Shown here piece after piece: positions 1 to 6,778 of a stretch of DNA of 64,000 nt (positions are counted from its first letter, which is position 1; every line of letters begins with the position of its first letter). A model generated the notes under the pieces. That model was not told the origin of the DNA. It made no database searches and worked only from the letters and a program-made list of their open reading frames with translations. The stretch comes from Capnocytophaga leadbetteri (lineage in GTDB: Bacteria; Bacteroidota; Bacteroidia; Flavobacteriales; Flavobacteriaceae): the NCBI RefSeq assembly GCF_003054025.1, contig NZ_QBKG01000002.1:124001-188000 (forward strand). Reading direction: 5' to 3'. The position numbers and the translations under genes were made by a program.

Positions 1-440
1 ATGCCGAAGTGTATGAAGATTTGGTTTACTATCTAAAACAGCTTGAAACCCCTTTAGTGATATTAGACGAAGCTGGCGACCTCGAATACCACGCCTTTTT
101 GGAACTCAAAAGCCTTTGGAATGCCACCGAATATGTTTGCGGTTGGTATATGATGGGGGCCGACGGGTTACAAGCTAAAATCGACCGTAATAAGGGTATC
201 AAAAAAGTAGGCTATGCCGAAATATTCGACCGCTATGGCTCCAAGTATAGCCGTGTAAGTCCACCCTCTGATAAAGAAGCTATCGAAGCCTTCCTACTCA
301 GCCAAATAGCACAAGTAAGCCAAGCCAATGGCTCAACTATCAGCCCTGCACAAATGTACGCTAACACCGCAGGAAGCCTCAGAAAAGTACGCACCGAAAT
401 TGAAAAGCAACGCCTACAACAACTCAATGATGGAAAATAA
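1..440 (+). CDS. MuB-like transposition ATPase, 3' part
   Basis: The reading frame is open to the window edge, so only the last ~146 residues are visible. A Walker B-type strand (VILDEAGDLEY) is followed by a helical region, as in the AAA+ target-capture ATPases of Mu (MuB) and Tn7 (TnsC). In Mu this protein binds target DNA and activates the transposase. It is the first of a run of tightly packed early phage genes and overlaps the next gene by 14 bases. Walker A would lie outside the window. MuB is inferred from the partial AAA+ signature plus Mu-like context. Confidence 0.7.
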   Translation, partial: AEVYEDLVYYLKQLETPLVILDEAGDLEYHAFLELKSLWNATEYVCGWYMMGADGLQAKIDRNKGIKKVGYAEIFDRYGSKYSRVSPPSDKEAIEAFLLSQIAQVSQANGSTISPAQMYANTAGSLRKVRTEIEKQRLQQLNDGK

Positions 441-1095
441 CGAAAAAACAATCATACCCCGCGCCTATACCTACGAAGATTTAGCGCGCAAAAAGTACAA
501 AACAATCGACCTATCACCCCAATGGGCAAACCATCTCGGCAAGGTAGAACGAAGCGGCAGCCTCCTTATCTATGGCGACTCAGGGCACGGCAAAACCACC
601 TACGCCCTACAGCTAATGAAAGAACTCTGCCAAAAAGAAAAGGTACTATACAACTCCTTAGAAGAGTGTGGCAGCCTATCACTCATTGAAAACCTCGACC
701 GCTACGGGCTCAAACAGCACCGAAAACGCTACAGCGTACAAAAAGAATATGTAGACAAAATGATGCTACGCCTGGACCGTCCACAACAACCTAAAATAGT
801 ATTTATTGACAGTATACAAGAGTGTTTCGACGGCAAGCCCGCAAGCCTATACAACAAACTCATAGAAGCATTTCCTAACACCCTTTTTATTGGCATATCA
901 CAAACCGATAGTAAGGGAAACCCCAAAGGAGCCGTTGCCAACAAATTCTACTGGCTTAGTCAAAACCGTATATTCGTCAAAGACTTCCGAGCCTACATCG
1001 AAAAGACACGTACAGGAGCCAATGAGTTAGAACCCTATCTCATCTCAGCCGAAAAAGCCCAAGAACGCGATTTTAAACTCTTAAAAACACCCTAA
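427..1095 (+). CDS. Phage P-loop ATPase
   Basis: A 222-aa protein with a Walker A motif (GDSGHGKTT, near residue 45) and a Walker B-like strand (KIVFIDS, near residue 120). The layout resembles RecA/DnaB-type or AAA ATPases common in the early regions of Mu-like phages of Bacteroidota. I chose the start at tandem ATGs at 427/430, inside the end of the upstream gene, because the longer frame only re-reads that gene. The overlap suggests translational coupling. The exact role (replication or transposition accessory) is unknown. Confidence 0.65.
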   Translation: MMENNEKTIIPRAYTYEDLARKKYKTIDLSPQWANHLGKVERSGSLLIYGDSGHGKTTYALQLMKELCQKEKVLYNSLEECGSLSLIENLDRYGLKQHRKRYSVQKEYVDKMMLRLDRPQQPKIVFIDSIQECFDGKPASLYNKLIEAFPNTLFIGISQTDSKGNPKGAVANKFYWLSQNRIFVKDFRAYIEKTRTGANELEPYLISAEKAQERDFKLLKTP

Positions 1096-1097
1096 CA

Positions 1098-1493
1098 ATG
1101 AATACAATAGCCCAACAAATCACCTATCGCCACGCTCTCGCCCGCCAATTAGGGCTCACCTATTTACAGTACGAAAACCTCCGCTATGAGTTCTACAACG
1201 AATGGTGCACCAATCTATGTAACACCGCCATAGGTAGAGGGCTGCACTTAAAAACCCTCATCACCCACGATACCCTACTCAATTGGTATGACGATCAGTG
1301 GTACAGTGAGGTGGAGAAAACCATCGAACGCCTTTACGGCAACGACATCACCCTATTCAATGCCGACGACGTCCTCCTGCTCATCACTATCTACGCAGAA
1401 AATATCCTGCAATATTACCCCAGTATATTACTCAAAAAAATAACTGCCCGTGCGGCTCGAAGCGAACACCAAGCTAACACTAACCGAAGATAA
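1098..1493 (+). CDS. Hypothetical phage protein
   Basis: A 131-aa protein starting three bases after the upstream stop, in the same early operon. It is rich in aromatic residues in its N-terminal half and contains no motif I recognise. Its C-terminus (ITARAARSEHQ) is encoded by a GTGCGGCTCG stretch that resembles a short repeat found again at 3425 and 19092. Function unknown. Confidence 0.6.
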   Translation: MNTIAQQITYRHALARQLGLTYLQYENLRYEFYNEWCTNLCNTAIGRGLHLKTLITHDTLLNWYDDQWYSEVEKTIERLYGNDITLFNADDVLLLITIYAENILQYYPSILLKKITARAARSEHQANTNRR

Positions 1494-1505
1494 ACCGAAC
1501 ACAAG

Positions 1506-1706
1506 ATGAGATTAGAACCTAACGAAATCAGCGATTACGACTACATCAACCGCAAGCTCAGAGAGCACGCACAAGAGCTGCTCAAAACCGCCAAAAAACA
1601 AAAACGCCCCATTCGCTATCTACCTCAAGGCATTAGCGGCAATAATGTAACTTGGTGGGCAGACCTCAAAAAATACGGCAAACTAATACAAAAAAACAAT
1701 GAATAG
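1506..1706 (+). CDS. Small hypothetical phage protein
   Basis: A 66-aa basic protein in the early operon. The middle (LLKTAKKQKRPIRYLP) is lysine-rich and could contact nucleic acid, but no fold is recognisable. Its stop overlaps the next start by 8 bases, which favours a real coupled gene. Confidence 0.5.
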   Translation: MRLEPNEISDYDYINRKLREHAQELLKTAKKQKRPIRYLPQGISGNNVTWWADLKKYGKLIQKNNE

Positions 1707-1986
1707 TAGATTTTTAGCATACACAGAAGCCCTTGCCCTCGACACTTTTTTACAAGTGCTTACCTTCGAGCAACGGCTTGCCACCTGCCAATACCGCGCA
1801 GGTAAAACCGACAAAGTACCCGCCTTAGTGCAGAAGTTACAAGACTGGACAGAGCGAAAGCGCTGGCAACCCCCAGCCTTTCGCTACGAGCCCGAAACCC
1901 TTGAACTCCTATGGCAAGACAGCACCGCCCAATGGCTACCCTTAGCCGTACACCCCCTATACCAAGCCGAAGTAAATGGAAAATAA
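1699..1986 (+). CDS. Hypothetical phage protein
   Basis: A 95-aa protein overlapping the preceding gene by 8 bases. It is rich in Trp, Leu and Gln and predicted mostly helical by eye. No known domain seen. It lies directly upstream of gam in the early operon. Confidence 0.5.
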   Translation: MNSRFLAYTEALALDTFLQVLTFEQRLATCQYRAGKTDKVPALVQKLQDWTERKRWQPPAFRYEPETLELLWQDSTAQWLPLAVHPLYQAEVNGK

Positions 1987-2015
1987 CAAAGTAATCAATT
2001 AAAAATCATATAAAA

Positions 2016-2531
2016 ATGGCAACAAGAACCAAAAAAATCGTACAAACAGGTGTTACCAAAGAACAAATGGAAACCTCATTTTCAGACTATGCCAAGGCAG
2101 AAGCCGAAATCGCCAAAATCAATGCTACTATTGATGTAGAAGTAACCAAAATACGCGACAAGTACGCCGACAAAATCACTAATTTGCAGCAAATCAAAGA
2201 TGACAACTTCGATGTACTACAAGCCTACGCCCTCGAGAACCGCGACACCCTTTTCACCAAGAAAAAGTCTCTCGACAGCCTTCACGGAACTATCGGCTTC
2301 CGCACAGGCACGCCAAAACTCAAAACTCTCAAAGGCTTCACTTGGGGAGCTGTTACCAACCTCCTCAAAGAGTTTCTACCCCAGTACGTACGCCTCACCG
2401 AAGAGCCTGCTAAAGATAAGCTTCTTGCTGACCGTGAAGACGAGCAAATAGCCACCCTCTTCCCAAAAGTAGGTATATCAGTCGTGCAAGACGAAACCTT
2501 CTTTGTCGAAGTCAAAAAAGAAGCCGAATAA
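2016..2531 (+). CDS. gam: Host-nuclease inhibitor Gam
   Basis: A 171-aa Mu Gam family protein (Phage_Mu_Gam). The N-terminal half is a long charged helix (AEAEIAKINATIDVEVTKIR) and the C-terminal half has the GTIGFRTGTPKLKTLKGFTW stretch typical of the family. Mu Gam binds double-stranded DNA ends as a Ku-like dimer and protects the phage DNA from exonucleases. Length matches the family. It is the best family-level marker that this is a Mu-like phage. A strong hairpin begins two bases after the stop codon. Confidence 0.9.
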   Translation: MATRTKKIVQTGVTKEQMETSFSDYAKAEAEIAKINATIDVEVTKIRDKYADKITNLQQIKDDNFDVLQAYALENRDTLFTKKKSLDSLHGTIGFRTGTPKLKTLKGFTWGAVTNLLKEFLPQYVRLTEEPAKDKLLADREDEQIATLFPKVGISVVQDETFFVEVKKEAE

Positions 2532-2532
2532 A

Positions 2533-2637
2533 CTTTTAGCTATCTCGGTAGCTAAAAGAAGCTCCTCCGCCCTTAGTTCGGTCGCTGGCACTAAGGGGAC
2601 GCCCATAGGAGATCCACTAAGGCGAGGAGCTATTTTT
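2533..2637 (+). ncRNA. Structured intergenic RNA / terminator after gam
   Basis: Two nested structures fill the gap after gam. First, a perfect hairpin CTTTTAGCTA-tctcgg-TAGCTAAAAG (2533-2558). Second, a large stem AGCTCCTC (2560-2567) with GAGGAGCT (2624-2631), followed by a T run. Inside it, CTTAG (2572-2576) can pair with either of two CTAAG copies (2591, 2617), so alternative folds exist. It may be a terminator, an attenuator or a small RNA processed from the gam mRNA. Confidence 0.5.
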
Positions 2638-2662
2638 AAACAACGTTTAAACACCATTTAAA

Positions 2663-2962
2663 ATGAAAAAAGCACTTATATTTTTAGGACTATCATTACT
2701 ATTTTTCTCTTGTGGAAAAAAGAACAATGAACAAACAAACAAAACAGAGGTCATTATAGGCTTTGTAGTAGACAAAGAAATGATAACAGCCCATACAACC
2801 TTCCACTTTGTTGGAAAAGTACGCACAAGCACCTATCACCCCGCAAAATATTATATGTATGTTGCCAACAAAGAAGGTACTAACAAAATAATAATATACG
2901 AAAACGACTACAAAGAGTATAACGTAGGCGACTATGTAAAAGTAACAGTTAAAAATGAATAA
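2663..2962 (+). CDS. Phage-borne small lipoprotein
   Basis: A 99-aa protein with a type II signal peptide: MKKALIFLG, a hydrophobic stretch, then lipobox LFFSC with Cys17. The mature part after KKNNEQTNKTE is short, with beta-strand-like Val/Ile/Tyr segments. It should be an outer- or inner-membrane lipoprotein facing the periplasm. An early-region lipoprotein is not part of the Mu core and is likely a 'moron' gene, for example for superinfection exclusion; that role is inference. The start is preceded by the recurrent TTTAAA leader motif. Confidence 0.65.
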   Translation: MKKALIFLGLSLLFFSCGKKNNEQTNKTEVIIGFVVDKEMITAHTTFHFVGKVRTSTYHPAKYYMYVANKEGTNKIIIYENDYKEYNVGDYVKVTVKNE

Positions 2963-3386
2963 TATGCCCACAATAAAACCCCACCAAATATGTATCCTTC
3001 AAAGCCTTTTAGGCAAACGCTTTAAGGACAGAGAAGCCCGCCTGCACTTTGTATGCAGCTTTATTGGCAGAGACCTCCCCAGTACCAAAAACCTCACCGA
3101 AGACGAGTTTTTCACCCTCGCCCAGCACCTTGGTTACCATTTCGAGATGCACGCCTATTTCGATGCCCAAAACAAGCAACACGCCAAGCTATTAGCCCTA
3201 TGCCACGAACTCGGCTGGCGAGACGAAGCCAACCCCAAATACGCCGACATCAAACGCCTTGGCAAATGGTTCTGCTCAAGCAAAAACCCATTCAAAAAAA
3301 AGCTCCAAAACCTCACCCCCAGTGAAGTAGGCAGGGTCAATAACATATTCGAGAAAATGAACGAGCAACGCTATGAAAGAAGTTAG
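2955..3386 (+). CDS. GemA/Gp16-like regulatory protein (tentative)
   Basis: A 143-aa protein. The C-terminal part (ALCHELGWRDEANPKYADIKRLGKWF, then LTPSEVGRVNNIFEKM) resembles the Mu GemA (gp16) C-terminal pattern of a short helix, a variable region and a final helix. GemA modulates host gene expression during Mu development. The start at 2955 overlaps the lipoprotein stop by 8 bases; an in-frame ATG at 2964 is an alternative. Assignment rests on weak similarity and gene order after gam. Confidence 0.45.
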   Translation: MNNMPTIKPHQICILQSLLGKRFKDREARLHFVCSFIGRDLPSTKNLTEDEFFTLAQHLGYHFEMHAYFDAQNKQHAKLLALCHELGWRDEANPKYADIKRLGKWFCSSKNPFKKKLQNLTPSEVGRVNNIFEKMNEQRYERS

Positions 3387-3555
3387 AAAATTAGCCAATG
3401 AGAAAATTAGCAAATTAATTGCCTGTGCGGCTCGCACCTGCCCCCACAAGCATAAAGAGCTCCGCACCCTTGCCCACTACGTTACAGTAGAAGTAACAGC
3501 CTTATTCTGTAAAGACTGTGGCGCGCAACTCACTAAAGAAGAGTGGAATGTATAA
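3373..3555 (+). CDS. Small Cys-containing phage protein
   Basis: A 60-aa protein with CPH near residue 23 and CKDCG near residue 47, suggesting a small zinc-binding knuckle. The N-terminal third is encoded by a repeat-like sequence (GAAAATTAGCAAATTA followed by the GTGCG-gct-CGCAC hairpin) that recurs in non-coding DNA elsewhere in the window. The N-terminus may therefore be repeat-derived or the true start may lie downstream. Function unknown. Confidence 0.4.
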   Translation: MKEVRKLANEKISKLIACAARTCPHKHKELRTLAHYVTVEVTALFCKDCGAQLTKEEWNV

Positions 3556-3575
3556 CCCTTTAAACACAAAATATA

Positions 3576-3905
3576 ATGGAAATAGACGATTATGATATAA
3601 GTTACTCCTCAATATGCGATAGAATTAATGGAAACCCTCAAGCAGCAAAAAAAGAGCTATTGCGTTTGTGCAATATGACCATAAAAGCAGAAGAAAAAGT
3701 TAAAAAATTAGAAGAGGAACTAAGTGAGGCAAAAACTGATGTGAGATTTTTTAAAAAAGGTATATACAACACCTTTCATTACTTCCGCAACCAAATTGGC
3801 AAACTACCCTCCTCTGTTATCCTCCGTGAAGGAAAGACGATATACATCATTAAGTACTTCGATGAAGATAACATTACAATAAATATTGAAAAAGAAAGTT
3901 TTTAA
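3576..3905 (+). CDS. Hypothetical coiled-coil phage protein
   Basis: A 109-aa protein with a clear heptad-like charged helix (residues ~30-60, AEEKVKKLEEELSEAKTDV), probably a coiled coil that dimerises it, followed by a beta-rich C-terminus. No catalytic motif. It belongs to the run of small early genes between the GemA-like gene and the helix-turn-helix gene. Confidence 0.5.
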   Translation: MEIDDYDISYSSICDRINGNPQAAKKELLRLCNMTIKAEEKVKKLEEELSEAKTDVRFFKKGIYNTFHYFRNQIGKLPSSVILREGKTIYIIKYFDEDNITINIEKESF

Positions 3906-3925
3906 TTACTAAAACACAAAAAACA

Positions 3926-4213
3926 ATGGAAAATAAAACAGTAACAATTGACGAATTAGGTATAACAGTAACATACCAAGTTAGATTTAGTGGTGAAGTT
4001 ACTGAAAAAGTCGCTCAGCAACTACAAGCTATGTACAAAAAAGAAATGGTATATAGTGAGGATAACGACCCTCTAACCAATCACCCCTACAAACAAGCTA
4101 TAGAACTCGTTGCCGATGTAGGCTATAACGGAGTACCATCTCATTACACCTACGAAATTGACAGCTTAGAATTTTCAGAGGAAGCTGAAGATGAAGAGGC
4201 TGAAGAAGAATAA
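3926..4213 (+). CDS. Hypothetical acidic phage protein
   Basis: A 95-aa protein ending in a strongly acidic tail (SEEAEDEEAEEE). Such tails occur in DNA mimics and protein-binding phage proteins, but nothing specific identifies it. It follows the coiled-coil gene by 20 bases. Confidence 0.5.
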   Translation: MENKTVTIDELGITVTYQVRFSGEVTEKVAQQLQAMYKKEMVYSEDNDPLTNHPYKQAIELVADVGYNGVPSHYTYEIDSLEFSEEAEDEEAEEE

Positions 4214-4234
4214 CCTTAAAAAAACAGAAAGAAA

Positions 4235-4693
4235 ATGAATAAAGAAAATTACCTCACTTGGTTTGTCCCACTTGACATCGCCAAAGAACTCAAAGATATA
4301 GGTTTTAAAGAGCCTTGTTTATTCTCATACTCAGAAGGTGTTGGTATTACTGCAATGGTATGGGGCAGTTTAAAGGGGAAAACAGAGTTTTCAATAAAAG
4401 ATTTTGTGTTAAGTGGCAATTCACCTGGAAGCCCTTTTACAGATATTCCAACTTACGAACAAGTCTTTGAATGGTTTAGAGTACGCGGACTATTTTCCTA
4501 CATACGCCCAAATATGGGGGCAATGGATTGGTATTCTTATCGAATTTATAACCGCTTTGACATTGAAAAAGGAAAAGGAATGTCATTCGATTACGAAAAT
4601 GCCCGCCTTTACTGTATGGAAGCACTCATCGAAATATTCAAAGAACAGCAAAGGGACAAAGAAAAAAGAATAATGGGAAGTATAACCTTTTAA
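4235..4693 (+). CDS. Hypothetical phage protein, paralogue of the 5015 gene
   Basis: A 152-aa protein sharing three blocks with the product at 5015-5308: VPLDIAKELKDIGF against VPPEIVKQLEDIGF, PTYEQVFEWFRVRG against PTWEQAFQWFEAHG, and a C-terminal YENARLYCMEALIEIF against YQAARQSLLIKLIDLY. This copy has an extra ~40-residue insert after the first block. I know this pattern as a widespread unknown family of Bacteroidota phages and mobile elements. Function unknown. Confidence 0.6.
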   Translation: MNKENYLTWFVPLDIAKELKDIGFKEPCLFSYSEGVGITAMVWGSLKGKTEFSIKDFVLSGNSPGSPFTDIPTYEQVFEWFRVRGLFSYIRPNMGAMDWYSYRIYNRFDIEKGKGMSFDYENARLYCMEALIEIFKEQQRDKEKRIMGSITF

Positions 4694-4705
4694 ACAGCAT
4701 TTAAA

Positions 4706-5008
4706 ATGAAAGAAATACCTACACACTATTACTGTTATTTAGGTAATGGTATACAAACAAAAAACAAGCTACAAGCCCAATTCTCTTGTTTTCTAAGAGG
4801 AATGAACGGAGAACTATATCGGGCAGATGATTTAACCAAAATAAAGCAATACATCATTGAAAAAGCTAACGAACTCAACCAAGAGTACCCCCGATGCAAA
4901 CCCCTTAGCGTCACTTTTACGCAATACTTTGATAACAACAAGCATCACCTATGCGGTTTTGAGTTTGACAACTTTATCCTTATGCCCGCTTACTTAATTA
5001 AATTATAG
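4706..5008 (+). CDS. Hypothetical phage protein
   Basis: A 100-aa protein between the two paralogous genes, preceded by the recurrent TTTAAA leader motif. No domain recognised. The sequence mixes Tyr-rich strands and one helix (TKIKQYIIEKANELNQEY). Confidence 0.5.
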   Translation: MKEIPTHYYCYLGNGIQTKNKLQAQFSCFLRGMNGELYRADDLTKIKQYIIEKANELNQEYPRCKPLSVTFTQYFDNNKHHLCGFEFDNFILMPAYLIKL

Positions 5009-5014
5009 GCTCCA

Positions 5015-5308
5015 ATGGAAACAGAACGATACCCTATTTGTCTTGTACCTCCCGAAATAGTCAAACAGCTTGAAGATATAGGCTTTGATATACCCCTTCC
5101 CACTTGGGAGCAAGCCTTTCAATGGTTTGAAGCTCACGGCTATTACGGCAATCTCGAAAGCACCCCTGCGGGCACCTCCCTCTATATCTTTACCCCTTTT
5201 ATAGATAGCGGTACCTCTTGGGATTTTGCACACCTGCAAACCTACCAAGCCGCCCGCCAGTCCTTACTCATCAAACTAATAGACCTTTATAAAAACAAAA
5301 GCCAATGA
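5015..5308 (+). CDS. Hypothetical phage protein, short paralogue of the 4235 gene
   Basis: A 97-aa protein made of the same three conserved blocks as the 4235 gene but without the insert, so it probably represents the minimal domain. Its stop overlaps the next start (ATGA) by 4 bases. The tandem pair, split by one unrelated gene, points to duplication and divergence. Confidence 0.6.
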   Translation: METERYPICLVPPEIVKQLEDIGFDIPLPTWEQAFQWFEAHGYYGNLESTPAGTSLYIFTPFIDSGTSWDFAHLQTYQAARQSLLIKLIDLYKNKSQ

Positions 5309-5619
5309 AAGCAAACGATTTATACCATAAACATAGGGAATTAGCCGAAAAAATATATAAATCCTATGAAAAATACGATAACTATTGCGCTAAAATGGCA
5401 ATCTTTCTCAAAAATGAAGTAATTAGTAATTATAATGAAGTCGAACTACATTTGTTTTATGTGGGTTATTCTGAAAAAGATGGTTTAGCTTTATATATTG
5501 ACTTAGGAATTTCGGATATAACTCCCTCCGTTTGTAGTATTGATGCAATAATAAACTTTTTCTTAAGTGTAGAAAGGAAATTAACAATTAAAGAGATAAT
5601 AGAAGTATCATCATTTTAA
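5305..5619 (+). CDS. Hypothetical phage protein
   Basis: A 104-aa protein translationally coupled (ATGA overlap) to the preceding gene. The N-terminus is lysine/tyrosine-rich; the rest looks like alternating strands and helices. Codon use is more AT-rich than its neighbours. No known family. Confidence 0.45.
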   Translation: MKANDLYHKHRELAEKIYKSYEKYDNYCAKMAIFLKNEVISNYNEVELHLFYVGYSEKDGLALYIDLGISDITPSVCSIDAIINFFLSVERKLTIKEIIEVSSF

Positions 5620-5629
5620 CACAAACACT

Positions 5630-5941
5630 ATGAAAATCGCCCTTACCTTATCACGAGACCAAGCCGAAGTCCTTGCCCGCGCTACCTTCATAGGGCAACC
5701 CCTATTCAACAACCGTGAGCAACGTGTACTTTATAGCATAATGCGAGAAGTAACTATCAAAGCCACTCGCTTTTATATGGGTTTCGCCACACAAAAACAA
5801 CGCAGGTTTTGGCTTAAGCTCTACGAAGCCGATATGTTAGAAAAGTTCTTAGGATATATCCTTACAATGGAACACTACGGACAATACGAACGCCAAACCC
5901 TATTACAAATAACATATGCAATTAACGAACAATTAGCCTAA
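5630..5941 (+). CDS. Hypothetical phage protein
   Basis: A 103-aa, mainly helical protein (LTLSRDQAEVLARAT; FATQKQRRFWLKLYEADMLEKFL). The last base of its stop codon is the first base of the next start (TAATG), so the two are coupled. No domain recognised. Confidence 0.5.
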   Translation: MKIALTLSRDQAEVLARATFIGQPLFNNREQRVLYSIMREVTIKATRFYMGFATQKQRRFWLKLYEADMLEKFLGYILTMEHYGQYERQTLLQITYAINEQLA

Positions 5942-6366
5942 TGGAAACAACCTATATTTTTAAATCGAAAAACACTCGAATTGAGTATTTGTTTAAATAT
6001 GATTTAGAGGGAAACCTAACTACTTTACAGAGCACAGGGGAACCCCCAACAAACGAACAGTGGCATTGGCTTGTGCGCTACTTTCCCTATAATGAAGAGC
6101 GTATTGCTATATTAGCAAGCGACGCCAACCTCCGAAAGTACTTCAGCATTGAGAAGACGCCCGCCTCAGTAACCTTTGAAGACTTTTGGAACGAATACGG
6201 TAAAATCGGCACTAAGGCAGTTGCCAAACGCAAGTTCGACAAGCTCAAGCCCGAAGAGGTTATCAAAGCCTTCATAGGAATTGACAAAGAAAAGTCTAAA
6301 AAGAAACTTGACGGTACAGCAATGCCCTACGCCGAGACCTACCTAAACCAAAAGCGATGGGAGTAA
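5941..6366 (+). CDS. Phage protein with replication-protein-like C-terminus
   Basis: A 141-aa protein, last gene of the early operon. The C-terminal ~65 residues (FEDFWNEYGKIGTKAVAKRKFDKL, then AMPYAETYLNQKRWE) match the pattern at the end of many phage replication-initiation and helicase-loader proteins. The N-terminal part is unlike them. It may help replication, but the N-terminal DNA-binding domain expected for an initiator is absent. A strong terminator follows. Confidence 0.5.
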   Translation: METTYIFKSKNTRIEYLFKYDLEGNLTTLQSTGEPPTNEQWHWLVRYFPYNEERIAILASDANLRKYFSIEKTPASVTFEDFWNEYGKIGTKAVAKRKFDKLKPEEVIKAFIGIDKEKSKKKLDGTAMPYAETYLNQKRWE

Positions 6367-6378
6367 TAGTATAAAAAA

Positions 6379-6406
6379 GTCCGCTTGCATATAAGCGGAC
6401 TTTTTT
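6379..6406 (+). terminator. Rho-independent terminator of the early operon
   Basis: AGTCCGCTT-gcat-ataAGCGGACT followed by a run of six or more T, thirteen bases after the stop at 6366. It separates the early genes from the helix-turn-helix gene. The stem overlaps the -33 element of the next promoter. Confidence 0.85.
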
Positions 6407-6415
6407 ATACTTTTG
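6385..6415 (+). promoter_or_regulatory. Bacteroidetes-type promoter for the helix-turn-helix gene
   Basis: TTG (6385-6387), 20-bp spacer, TACTTTTG (6408-6415), matching the group consensus. The predicted start of transcription, near 6422, gives a leader of only ~20 nt before the gene at 6445. Confidence 0.65.
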
Positions 6416-6444
6416 CACCATAATATTCTATTCTCTTAGTGGCT

Positions 6445-6648
6445 ATGCAACTTATAAGTCAGAAACAACGCAAACAACGCCTACAGAGGCGTAATGAAAA
6501 GATACGTGAGCTTTTTGGTGAGCTCACAAACAAGTACCCTCAATGGCGTATAGATGCCGTAATTGAGGAGGTAGCAGGTAGGGTATTTTTATCCCCTCGT
6601 ACTGTAGAAGCTATCCTCTCTTATGAGGGTGTATATGCAGAAAGTTGA
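6445..6648 (+). CDS. Small helix-turn-helix protein, possible late-gene activator
   Basis: A 67-aa basic protein (N-terminal QKQRKQRLQRRNEKIR). Its second half, DAVIEEVAGRVFLSPRTVEAIL, reads as a helix-turn-helix with recognition helix SPRTVEAIL. Position after the early operon with its own promoter matches the place of Mor/C-type late activators in Mu-like phages, though the sequence is not clearly Mor family. I chose ATG 6445; GTG 6439 is in frame and would add two residues. Regulating the late operons is inference from position and fold. Confidence 0.55.
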   Translation: MQLISQKQRKQRLQRRNEKIRELFGELTNKYPQWRIDAVIEEVAGRVFLSPRTVEAILSYEGVYAES

Positions 6649-6656
6649 AAAAAGTT

Positions 6657-6686
6657 TTGGTAGTTTAAAAAATAGTTGTACTTTTG
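6657..6686 (+). promoter_or_regulatory. Promoter of small RNA 1
   Basis: TTG (6657-6659), 19-bp spacer, TACTTTTG (6679-6686). No plus-strand gene follows before the convergent head gene. The 20-nt core AAAATAGTTGTACTTTTGCA (6669-6688) is repeated exactly on the minus strand at 27788-27769. Confidence 0.6.
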
Positions 6687-6692
6687 CAGTAC

Positions 6693-6778
6693 AAATTGGT
6701 TGGGAGGCTACATAAGAAAACTCTCGACCCCAACTCAGGCAAGTAAATAACTTATTATTTACCTGCCTGTTTTATTTT
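6693..6778 (+). ncRNA. Candidate phage small RNA 1
   Basis: About 85 nt downstream of a consensus promoter with no open frame. It folds as a hairpin GTTGGGAG/CTCTCGAC (6700-6728) followed by a near-perfect 14-bp terminator stem AGGCAaGTAAATAA-ctta-TTATTTACcTGCCT (6737-6768) and a T-rich tail. The 3' end meets the stop of the convergent head operon, so it could also act against that message. Boundaries are estimates. Confidence 0.5.
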
